From Ancylobacter crimeensis (GTDB taxonomy: Bacteria > Pseudomonadota > Alphaproteobacteria > Rhizobiales > Xanthobacteraceae): 64,000 nt of DNA. Below the pieces are notes generated by a model. The model saw nothing but the letters and a program-made list of their open reading frames with translations. It was not told the DNA's origin and searched no databases. Shown piece by piece: positions 57,046 to 64,000 of this stretch. Position numbers and translations under genes: made by a program. The number at the start of each line of letters is the position of its first letter. The stretch's first letter is position 1. The stretch is taken from positions 372,001 through 436,000 of the forward strand of contig NZ_JALKCH010000001.1 of the NCBI RefSeq assembly GCF_023016805.1, in the 5' to 3' direction.

Positions 57046-59472
57046 ATGGCTGCTCGTGTCCGGTTTGTGAGTAAGATGGCGTCCGTTGCAGGGGTCTGCC
57101 TCCTGTCGACGACCGCAATGGTCACCGGCTCCATTGTTCTTTCGCCTGTCGCCGCACTGGCCCAGACGGCCGGTTCGATCATCGTCGAGGGCAACAAGCG
57201 CGTCGATGCGGAGACGATCCGCTCGTATTTCTCCACGTCTCCCGGACAGAAGCTTGATGCCGCCCGGATCGACGAGGCTCTGAAGAATCTTTATGCCACC
57301 GGCCTGTTCTCGGATGTGCATGTCAGCAATCGCGGCGGCCGCATGGTCGTGTCCGTGACCGAGAACGAGGTGATCAACCGCGTTGCCTTCGAGGGCAACA
57401 AGAAGATCAAGACCGAGCAGCTCGAGGCCGAGACGCAGTCCAAAGCTCGCAGCCCGCTGAACAAGGCGACCGTTCAGGCCGACACGCAACGCATCATCGA
57501 CGTTTATCGTCGTGCCGGCCGTTACGACGTTCGTGTGGAGCCGAAGACGATCGATCGCGGCGAGGGCCGCGTCGATCTCGTATTCGAGATCAAGGAAGGC
57601 GAGAAGCTCGGCATTTCCAAGATCGTCTTCGTCGGCAACAAGGCGTTTTCGGATTACAAGCTGAAGGACGAGCTGACCACGACGGAGAGCAACTGGCTCT
57701 CCTGGCTGAAGAATTCCGATGTCTACGACGTCGATCGCATCAATGCCGACCAAGAACTGCTGCGGCGCTTCTACCTCAAGAACGGCTACGCCGATTTCCG
57801 CATCGTGTCGGTTTCGGCTGATCTGGATCGCAAGGATGGCGGGTTCGTCCTGACCTACGTTCTGGATGAGGGGCAGCAGTACAAGTTTGGCAGCGTCGAC
57901 GTCGTCTCGAACATTCGCGATGTCAATGTGAACACGATCAAGGCTGCCCTCCGGGTTCAGCCGGGTCAGGTCTACAACGCCGAACTCGTTGAGAAGTCAG
58001 TCGAGAACGCCACTATTGAGGTGTCGAAGTCCGGCTACGCCTTCGCTCAGGTGCGTCCGCGCGGCGATCGGAATTTCGAAACGCGTACCATTTCTCTGGT
58101 CTTCACCGTGGAGGAAGGTCCGCGGGTCTACATCGAGCGCATCGAGGTGCGCGGCAATACCCGCACGCGCGACTGGGTCATCCGTCGTGAATTCGATCTC
58201 GGCGAAGGCGATGCTTATAATCGCGTCCTGGTGGATCGTGCCGAGCGCCGCTTGCGCAATCTCGGTTTCTTCAAGACGGTCAAGATCAGCAACGAGCCCG
58301 GCTCGGCGCCGGATCGCGTCATTCTCGTGGTGGATGTCGAGGATCAGCCCACCGGCGAATTCTCGGTTTCGGGCGGTTACTCCACGACCGACGGCTTCAT
58401 TGGCGAAGTTGCCGTGTCGGAGAAGAACTTCCTCGGTCGCGGTCAGTTTGTCCGTGTAAGCGGCCAGATCGGCCAGTATGTCGAGGGCGTCGAACTCAAC
58501 TTTACTGAACCTTACTTCCTCGACTACCGTGTCGCGGCCGGTTTTGACCTGTTCTACAAGAGTACGTCCACGACCGAGTACAGCCCTTATGAGTCGACCA
58601 CAGGTGGCGGTACGCTGCGCCTCGGTCTGCCGCTGACCGACGAACTGACTCTCGGTCTGCGCTACACGCTGTCGACCAAGGAGATCCGGGTTTCCGACGA
58701 GTACTACGACGATGTGTCGTGGGCGATTAAGGAAATTGATGGCGAGCAGGCCATCACCTCGGCGCTGGGCTACACCCTCAGCTACAATATGCTCGACAAT
58801 AACATCGACCCCACAGCGGGTTATCTCGTCGAGTTGAAGCAGGACTTCGCCGGCCTCGGAGGTGACGTCAACTACATCCGCTCGACCATCGACGCCCGGT
58901 GGTACTATCCGCTCTTCGGCGATTTCGTGCTGATGTTGCGCGGCCAGGCTGGTAACGTTGCGTCGTGGGGCGGCGAGGATCTGCGTATCGTCGATAATTT
59001 CTTCAAGGGGCCTGATCTGGTCCGCGGCTTTGCGTCGAACGGTATTGGTCCGCGCGACTTGGCGTCGGGCGGTAATGGCCTCGATCCGACCGCGCTTGGT
59101 GGTACGCTCTACTGGGGCACGACCGCGGAGCTGCAGTTCCCGCTGTCGTTCCTGCCGAAAGATGCAGGCCTGAAGTTCGCTGTTTTCGCGGATGCTGGCT
59201 CGGTATGGGATTACCAGGGCAGTACAACGTTCGAGAATGTCTCGGGCTGGCAGGACCACCTCGTGAACTGCGACACGATCGCGGGTTCCACCACCAAGGG
59301 GTGGAACAATGTCTGCGTCGCCGACAGCGATTCGGTCCGCTCCTCGGTCGGTGTGAGTCTTATCTGGAAGTCGCCCTTCGGCCCGCTGCGCTTCGACTAT
59401 GCATGGGTTCTCTCGAAGGAGAGCTACGACGAGGAGCAGGCGTTCCGCTTCTCGGGCGGCACGAAGTTCTGA
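57046..59472 (+). CDS. bamA: Outer membrane protein assembly factor BamA
   Basis: An 808-residue Omp85 protein. A signal peptide of about 40 residues ends near AALAQ, then five POTRA domains (about 43-450), starting SIIVEGNKRVDAETIRSYF, then a 16-strand barrel with the family motif VRGF near residue 665 and a terminal aromatic F. It inserts beta-barrel proteins in the outer membrane. The ATG at 57046 is weakly set: AAGG lies about 12 bases upstream, and GTG at 57001 is in frame. The 187-base gap after rseP has a hairpin, GGCGTTGC/GCAACGCC (56874-56895), without a T-run. Confidence 0.95.
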   Translation: MAARVRFVSKMASVAGVCLLSTTAMVTGSIVLSPVAALAQTAGSIIVEGNKRVDAETIRSYFSTSPGQKLDAARIDEALKNLYATGLFSDVHVSNRGGRMVVSVTENEVINRVAFEGNKKIKTEQLEAETQSKARSPLNKATVQADTQRIIDVYRRAGRYDVRVEPKTIDRGEGRVDLVFEIKEGEKLGISKIVFVGNKAFSDYKLKDELTTTESNWLSWLKNSDVYDVDRINADQELLRRFYLKNGYADFRIVSVSADLDRKDGGFVLTYVLDEGQQYKFGSVDVVSNIRDVNVNTIKAALRVQPGQVYNAELVEKSVENATIEVSKSGYAFAQVRPRGDRNFETRTISLVFTVEEGPRVYIERIEVRGNTRTRDWVIRREFDLGEGDAYNRVLVDRAERRLRNLGFFKTVKISNEPGSAPDRVILVVDVEDQPTGEFSVSGGYSTTDGFIGEVAVSEKNFLGRGQFVRVSGQIGQYVEGVELNFTEPYFLDYRVAAGFDLFYKSTSTTEYSPYESTTGGGTLRLGLPLTDELTLGLRYTLSTKEIRVSDEYYDDVSWAIKEIDGEQAITSALGYTLSYNMLDNNIDPTAGYLVELKQDFAGLGGDVNYIRSTIDARWYYPLFGDFVLMLRGQAGNVASWGGEDLRIVDNFFKGPDLVRGFASNGIGPRDLASGGNGLDPTALGGTLYWGTTAELQFPLSFLPKDAGLKFAVFADAGSVWDYQGSTTFENVSGWQDHLVNCDTIAGSTTKGWNNVCVADSDSVRSSVGVSLIWKSPFGPLRFDYAWVLSKESYDEEQAFRFSGGTKF

Positions 59473-59499
59473 TCGCACGAAAATCGGTATAAGGTCATG

Positions 59500-59532
59500 G
59501 CGGCCCGGGTGTTCCGGGCCGCTTGTTCGTTT
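59500..59532 (+). terminator. Terminator-like hairpin between bamA and lpxD
   Basis: GCGGCCCGG (59500-59508) pairs with CCGGGCCGC (59514-59522) around a five-base loop, followed by TTGTTCGTTT. It ends or reduces bamA transcription before the lipid A genes. Confidence 0.65.
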
Positions 59533-59556
59533 GAGAGCATGCCCGGCGCTGTAGCA

Positions 59557-60627
59557 ATGAGTGAACCCGTATTCGTCACGGCGCGAACGCCGCTGCTCCT
59601 CGATGATGTGCGGGTGCTCACCGGGGCGCGCTTCGTCGTCGAGCCGGATCCGGGTGTCATGATACGGGCGCTTGCGCCGTTGGATCATGCCGGCCCGGGC
59701 GATGTATCCTTCATCGAAGCGACGCGCTATGTGGGCCAGCTGCGGGCGACACGGGCGACGGCCTGCTTCGTGCCAGAGCGCCTGGCGGCGCAGGTTCCGC
59801 CACAGACCGTCGCGCTTGTCGTCGCAAAGCCTCACCAGTCCTTTGTCGCTGTCGCGCGTCACATCTATGCCGATCTGCTGCGACCACCGCCGGTCTTCGG
59901 CCATCACGGTATTGCCGCCGGTGCCTTTGTGCATCCGCAGTCACGCATAGAGACGGACGTCACGGTGGATCCGGGGGCCGTGGTCGGGCCGGGTGCAGAG
60001 GTCGGTGCGGGAAGCATCATTGCCGCCAACGCGGTTGTCGGACCCGGCGTGCGGATCGGGCGAAACTGCCATATCGGGATCGGCGCCACCCTGACGCATG
60101 CCCTGCTGGGTGATCGCGTCATCATCCATCCCGGCGCGCGCATCGGACAGGATGGCTTCGGCTATGTCGGTGCCAGCGCCGGTCACGTGAAGATTCCCCA
60201 GATCGGCCGGGTAGTCATTCAGGACGACGTTGAGATCGGTGCCAACACCGCCATTGATCGCGGCGGCTTGCGCGACACGGTGATCGGGGAAGGCACCAAG
60301 ATCGATAATCTCGTACAGATCGCGCATAACGTGGTGATTGGTCGGCACTGCATCATTGTCTCGCAAAGCGGTATTGCCGGCAGTGCGACGCTGGGAGATT
60401 TCGTGATGCTGGGAGGCCAGGTCGGGGTGATCGGTCATGTGCACATCGGCGATGGTGCGCAGATCGCTGCTACCAGCAATGTGAAGGATGACGTGCCGCC
60501 GGGCGTCCAATGGGGTGGATCGCCCGCCAAGCCGATGCGGGAGTGGTTCCGCGAGGTTATGGCGGTACAGCGCCTCGCTCGTGGTGAGACAACGATTGCG
60601 CGCAAGACGGAGAATGGGGCGTCATGA
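59557..60627 (+). CDS. lpxD: UDP-3-O-acylglucosamine N-acyltransferase
   Basis: A 356-residue left-handed beta-helix acyltransferase. The N-terminal uridine-binding domain (about 1-110) is followed by hexapeptide repeats ([16 protein letters not shown] and similar). The catalytic histidine lies in [14 protein letters not shown] near residue 247. It adds the second N-linked hydroxyacyl chain in lipid A synthesis. ATG 59557 (MSEPVFV) gives the usual length; an ATG at 59497, 20 codons upstream, lies before the terminator hairpin. Overlaps fabZ by four bases. Confidence 0.93.
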   Translation: MSEPVFVTARTPLLLDDVRVLTGARFVVEPDPGVMIRALAPLDHAGPGDVSFIEATRYVGQLRATRATACFVPERLAAQVPPQTVALVVAKPHQSFVAVARHIYADLLRPPPVFGHHGIAAGAFVHPQSRIETDVTVDPGAVVGPGAEVGAGSIIAANAVVGPGVRIGRNCHIGIGATLTHALLGDRVIIHPGARIGQDGFGYVGASAGHVKIPQIGRVVIQDDVEIGANTAIDRGGLRDTVIGEGTKIDNLVQIAHNVVIGRHCIIVSQSGIAGSATLGDFVMLGGQVGVIGHVHIGDGAQIAATSNVKDDVPPGVQWGGSPAKPMREWFREVMAVQRLARGETTIARKTENGAS

Positions 60628-61106
60628 CGAGTAGCGAGGAAGTCGTGAACGAGGAGAAGAAGGTTCTTCGCTCGGTCGACATTCAGGAGATCCTTGCGGC
60701 GTTGCCGCACCGCTACCCATTTCTGATGGTCGACCGCATCGTTGATATCGACGGTGACGTGAGCGCCGTGGGCATCAAGAACGTCTCGGCGAACGAGCCG
60801 CATTTCCAGGGGCATTTCCCGGGCCGGCCAGTGATGCCCGGTGTCCTCATCCTCGAAGGCATGGCGCAGACGGCGGGCACGATCTGCCTGCTTGCGCGGC
60901 CGGACGACGGACCGCCCAAGCTGGTTTATTTCATGACGATCGACAAGGCGAAGTTCCGCCGACCTGTCGTTCCTGGGGACGTTCTGGAATACCACATGAC
61001 CCGCATGGTCAAGCGCCGCAACATGTGGTGGTTCCGCGGGGAGGCAAAGGTCGATGGTCAGATCGTCGCCGAGGCGGAAGTCGGCGCGATGATCGCACAG
61101 GAGTGA
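60624..61106 (+). CDS. fabZ: 3-hydroxyacyl-ACP dehydratase FabZ
   Basis: A 160-residue hot-dog fold dehydratase of fatty acid synthesis. Catalytic residues are H64 ([17 protein letters not shown]) and E78 ([11 protein letters not shown]). It dehydrates 3-hydroxyacyl-ACP; its substrate is shared with LpxA and LpxD, so the clustering balances membrane and lipid A supply. The ATGA overlap with lpxD indicates coupled translation. Confidence 0.96.
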   Translation: MTSSEEVVNEEKKVLRSVDIQEILAALPHRYPFLMVDRIVDIDGDVSAVGIKNVSANEPHFQGHFPGRPVMPGVLILEGMAQTAGTICLLARPDDGPPKLVYFMTIDKAKFRRPVVPGDVLEYHMTRMVKRRNMWWFRGEAKVDGQIVAEAEVGAMIAQE

Positions 61107-61110
61107 ATGA

Positions 61111-61941
61111 ATGAGCTTGGCTGCGAGCCGCATCGACCCCACTGCGCAGGTGGCCTCCGGCGCCCGGCTTGGAACCGGCGTAGAGATCGGCCCGTTCTGC
61201 ACGGTGGGCCCGGACGTCACGCTCGGCGATGATGTGCGTCTGCATTCGCATGTGGTTGTTGCGGGCCACACGACCCTCGGCGCGGGCACGGCGGTGTTCC
61301 CCTTCGCGGTCCTCGGCATGCCGCCGCAGTCCGTGCACTACAAGGGAGAGCCGAGCCGCCTCATCCTCGGTGCGAACTGCGTTGTGCGCGAGCATGTCAC
61401 CATGAACATCGGCACCGCCGGCGGACATATGGAGACGCGGGTCGGCGACAACGGCTTCTTCATGGCTGCCAGCCATGTCGCGCATGATTGCGTGGTGGGC
61501 AACAATGTGGTGTTCGCCAACAATGCAACGCTCGCTGGTCACGTCGCCATCGGCGACAATGTGTTCCTCGGCGGCCTGAGCGCCGTGCATCAGTTTGCGC
61601 GGGTGGGCGAGGGGGCCATTGTCGGTGGCATGTGTGGCGTGAGGCACGACCTCATTCCATATGGCGCGATGGTGGAAGGGCGCCCCGGCATTGGCGGCCT
61701 CAACATCATCGGCCTCAAGCGCCGCGGCGTGCCGCGCCCGTCGATCCATGCGCTGCGCGCTGCCTATCGCGAACTGTTCTATGGGGGGGGCACCCTCGCC
61801 GACCGGACCGAACGCGTCGCCACCGATTTTGCTGATGACTCCCACGTCATGAGGCTCATCGACTTCGTGCGCAGCGCGGGCAAGCGTCGTCTCATGGTGC
61901 CGCATGATGTCGATAATGGCGGCGAAGCCGACGCAGGTTGA
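61111..61941 (+). CDS. lpxA: UDP-N-acetylglucosamine acyltransferase
   Basis: A 276-residue left-handed beta-helix enzyme, first step of lipid A synthesis. The catalytic H125 with H122 is in SHVAHDC, and the hydrocarbon-ruler region and C-terminal helical part (GLKRRGVPRPSIHALR) are present. It transfers a 3-hydroxyacyl chain from ACP to UDP-GlcNAc. A perfect AGGAG precedes the ATG at 61111. Its end overlaps lpxI. Confidence 0.96.
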   Translation: MSLAASRIDPTAQVASGARLGTGVEIGPFCTVGPDVTLGDDVRLHSHVVVAGHTTLGAGTAVFPFAVLGMPPQSVHYKGEPSRLILGANCVVREHVTMNIGTAGGHMETRVGDNGFFMAASHVAHDCVVGNNVVFANNATLAGHVAIGDNVFLGGLSAVHQFARVGEGAIVGGMCGVRHDLIPYGAMVEGRPGIGGLNIIGLKRRGVPRPSIHALRAAYRELFYGGGTLADRTERVATDFADDSHVMRLIDFVRSAGKRRLMVPHDVDNGGEADAG

Positions 61942-62839
61942 GCCCGTGAGCAGGTCGGAGGCTGCGCCGGCAATCGGCGAAAGCGCCAATCCCGGCCCGC
62001 TGGGCATCATTTGCGGCGGGGGGGCTTTTCCGATTGCCGTAGCGCGCGCAGCGCAAGCCGCGGGTCGGCCCGTGGTGTTGTTCGCCTTGAGGGGTTCGGC
62101 CGGGCAAGAGGTAGAGGCCTTTCCCCATGTCTGGATCCCGATGGGGCGTTTCGGCTTCCTTCAGGCCGAACTGAAGCGCCACGGCTGCCGTGAGGTGGTC
62201 ATGATCGGCAACGTCATGCGCCCGCGCATTCGCGATATCCGTCTTGATTGGGCGACGCTCAAGCGCATGCCGCGGGTGCTCCGCATGTTTCGGGGCGGCG
62301 ATGATCATCTGCTGACGGGTGTTGCGCGTCTCTTCGAGGAGGCTGGTTTTCGTCTGCTCGGCGCCCATGAGGTTGCGCCGTCCATTCTGGCGCCGGAGGG
62401 CGTGCTGGGCCGGGTGCAGCCGCGGCACGAGGAACGGGACGATGCCCGCATCGGCATGCGAGCCCTTCACGTTCTTGGGCCGTTGGATATCGGGCAGGGG
62501 CTCGTCGTCATGAGCGGCCACGTCGTGGCTGTGGAAGCCGCGGAAGGCACGGATCTGATGCTGGAGCGGTGTGCAGACCTGCGCCAGCGTGGCCGCATCA
62601 AGGCGCCGAATCCGTGTGGCGTCCTTGTTAAACGGCCGAAGGAAGGACAGGATCGTCGGCTCGACTTGCCGTCCCTCGGGCCGCAGACGGTTCAGGGTGT
62701 TGCGAAGGCCGGCATCGCCGGCATCGCGATCGAAGCCGGCGGTGTGATCGTCAGTGAGTTTGAGGAACTTGTGCGCCAGGCGGACGAGGCCGGGATTTTC
62801 CTGCTTGGCGTCCCAGCCGACGTAGACGAGACCGCGTGA
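61904..62839 (+). CDS. lpxI: UDP-2,3-diacylglucosamine pyrophosphatase LpxI
   Basis: A 311-residue DUF1009 protein. The N-terminal domain contains IICGGGAFPIAVARAAQ near residue 35, and the C-terminal domain has the family features GPLDIGQGLVV and EAAEGTDLMLERC near 208-222, with KRPKEGQDRRLDLPSLGPQT after them. It hydrolyses UDP-diacylglucosamine to lipid X in bacteria that lack LpxH. Starts at 61904, 61907 and 61916 are all possible and overlap lpxA. Confidence 0.92.
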   Translation: MMSIMAAKPTQVEPVSRSEAAPAIGESANPGPLGIICGGGAFPIAVARAAQAAGRPVVLFALRGSAGQEVEAFPHVWIPMGRFGFLQAELKRHGCREVVMIGNVMRPRIRDIRLDWATLKRMPRVLRMFRGGDDHLLTGVARLFEEAGFRLLGAHEVAPSILAPEGVLGRVQPRHEERDDARIGMRALHVLGPLDIGQGLVVMSGHVVAVEAAEGTDLMLERCADLRQRGRIKAPNPCGVLVKRPKEGQDRRLDLPSLGPQTVQGVAKAGIAGIAIEAGGVIVSEFEELVRQADEAGIFLLGVPADVDETA

Positions 62840-64000
62840 TGGCGTCGCCGCCGCGGGACGTATTCCTCGTCGCGGGCGAGGAATCTGGCGATGTGCTGGG
62901 TGCCGGCCTCATGCGGGCGCTGGCTGAGCTCCAGCCCGGCATCGCTTTCCGCGGTGTCGGCGGGGCACACATGCAGGCGGAGGGGCTGGCAAGCCTCTTC
63001 CCCATGGATGACTTGACCGCAATGGGTTTCGCCCAGGTCGTTGCCGGCCTGCCGCGCATCCTGAAGCGGATGGCCGAGGTGGTGAGGGCGATCTGCGCCG
63101 ACCCGCCCGACGTGCTGGTCCTGGTTGATCTGCCGGACTTCAACCACCACGTCGCAGCCCGCGTGCGCCGGCGCCTGCCGCATCTGCCTATCGTGAAATA
63201 TGTCGCGCCGACGGTCTGGGTCTGGCGAGAGGGTAGGGCGCGGGCGATGCGTCCTCACGTGGACCATGTGCTCGCCGTTCTGCCATTCGAGCCGGAGGTG
63301 ATGGCGCGGCTGGGCGGCCCTCCAACCAGCTATGTCGGCCATCCCTTGCTCGCCGAGCTTGATAGCCTGCGCCCGGCGGTTGAAGAAGTCCGCCGACGCG
63401 AGGCACAGCCGCCTGTTCTGCTGGTCCTGCCGGGCAGCCGGCGCTCCGAACTGAGTCGCCTAGGCGATACATTCGGTGAGGTACTGGGTCTGCTGAGTCA
63501 GGATGTGCCTGCTTTCGAGCTGGTCGTTCCCACTTTACCCCGCCGCCGCGCACAGGTGGAGGAGATAACCAAACGCTGGCCGGTCAAGCCCCGGATTGTG
63601 GTCGATCCCAAGGAGAAGCGCGCGGCCTTCCGCGTGGCACGGGCGGCGCTCGCCGCATCCGGTACGGTGACGCTGGAGCTGGCACTGGCGGGCGTACCAA
63701 CCGTGGCCGCCTATCGTGTGCCGCGGATCGAAGGGTGGATCGCGCCCTACATCCTCAAGATCACGACGGCGATCCTGCCCAATCTCATTCTCAATGAGAA
63801 TGTGGTGCCCGAATATCTGCAATGGCACATCGATCCCCCGGCGATGGCCAGGCAACTCGCGCGTTTGCTGGAGGGCGGGCCTGAGCGAGATATGCAACTT
63901 GCCGGCTTCCGGCGCCTTGTGGAGGTGATGGGACTTTCAGGTGAAACGCCCAGCCGCCGGGCCGCACGCATTGTGCTCGATGTTGCCGCAGCCGAAAGGA
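62839..64000 (+). CDS. lpxB: Lipid-A-disaccharide synthase (3' end outside window)
   Basis: The ATG at 62839 overlaps the lpxI stop by one base (TGATG), and the frame stays open to the window end, so 387 residues are visible and the C-terminus is missing. Typical GT19 segments are DVFLVAGEESGDVLGAGLM near residue 7, FRGVGGAHMQAEGL near 38, DLPDFNHHVA near 99, YVAPTVWVWREGRA near 120, LPGSRRSELSRL near 193, and ASGTVTLELALAGVP near 274. It condenses lipid X with UDP-diacylglucosamine. Because the frame has no stop it is easily missed. Confidence 0.95.
   Translation, partial: MASPPRDVFLVAGEESGDVLGAGLMRALAELQPGIAFRGVGGAHMQAEGLASLFPMDDLTAMGFAQVVAGLPRILKRMAEVVRAICADPPDVLVLVDLPDFNHHVAARVRRRLPHLPIVKYVAPTVWVWREGRARAMRPHVDHVLAVLPFEPEVMARLGGPPTSYVGHPLLAELDSLRPAVEEVRRREAQPPVLLVLPGSRRSELSRLGDTFGEVLGLLSQDVPAFELVVPTLPRRRAQVEEITKRWPVKPRIVVDPKEKRAAFRVARAALAASGTVTLELALAGVPTVAAYRVPRIEGWIAPYILKITTAILPNLILNENVVPEYLQWHIDPPAMARQLARLLEGGPERDMQLAGFRRLVEVMGLSGETPSRRAARIVLDVAAAER

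Overview
The window is a GC-rich chromosomal segment of an alphaproteobacterium, most likely order Hyphomicrobiales (Rhizobiales). The evidence is gene order: a full nuoA-N operon running into birA, an RNase J gene, mce and a DUF1467 gene, then a short proS, one lolC/E-type permease, lolD, dnaE1, rpsB-tsf-pyrH-frr-uppS-cdsA-rseP-bamA-lpxD-fabZ-lpxA-lpxI-lpxB. A family such as Xanthobacteraceae would fit, but I cannot prove it from sequence alone. I saw no insertion sequence, prophage, CRISPR array or integrase.

Positions 1-22800 are a cell-surface polysaccharide region. It starts inside a Wzy-type polymerase, followed by a tightly coupled run on the + strand: GT4 glycosyltransferase, polysaccharide pyruvyl transferase, MurB-like FAD reductase, WcaF-like acetyltransferase, GT2 and GT14 glycosyltransferases. 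A second pyruvyl transferase and a secreted beta-helix protein lie on the - strand. Precursor genes follow: ugd and a UDP-glucuronate 4-epimerase (UDP-GlcA and UDP-GalA), phosphomannomutase and manC (GDP-mannose), kdsD and kdsA (Kdo-8-phosphate), and galE. A VanZ-like gene, two identical tRNA-Asp genes and a Tat-type metallophosphoesterase are interspersed. Together these would make, decorate, polymerise and perhaps trim an acidic exopolysaccharide.

Positions 23093-38028 encode respiratory complex I, with an extra 81-residue membrane ORF between nuoH and nuoI. Positions 38031-45199 hold biotin ligase, RNase J, methylmalonyl-CoA epimerase, a DUF1467 protein, ProRS and the Lol lipoprotein exporter. 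Positions 45397-50235 hold a diguanylate cyclase, a 32-residue membrane ORF flanked by two LexA-type boxes, and dnaE1. Positions 50456-64000 carry translation factors, UMP kinase, undecaprenyl-PP and CDP-diacylglycerol synthesis, RseP, BamA and lipid A synthesis; lpxB is cut by the window end.

Most promising leads: (1) a SOS-regulated, SidA-like small membrane protein candidate at 46567-46665; (2) a coupled pyruvyl transferase plus MurB-like reductase that could build a lactyl (1-carboxyethyl) ether on an exopolysaccharide; (3) the extra small protein in the nuo operon; (4) a probable small RNA on the - strand in front of proS.
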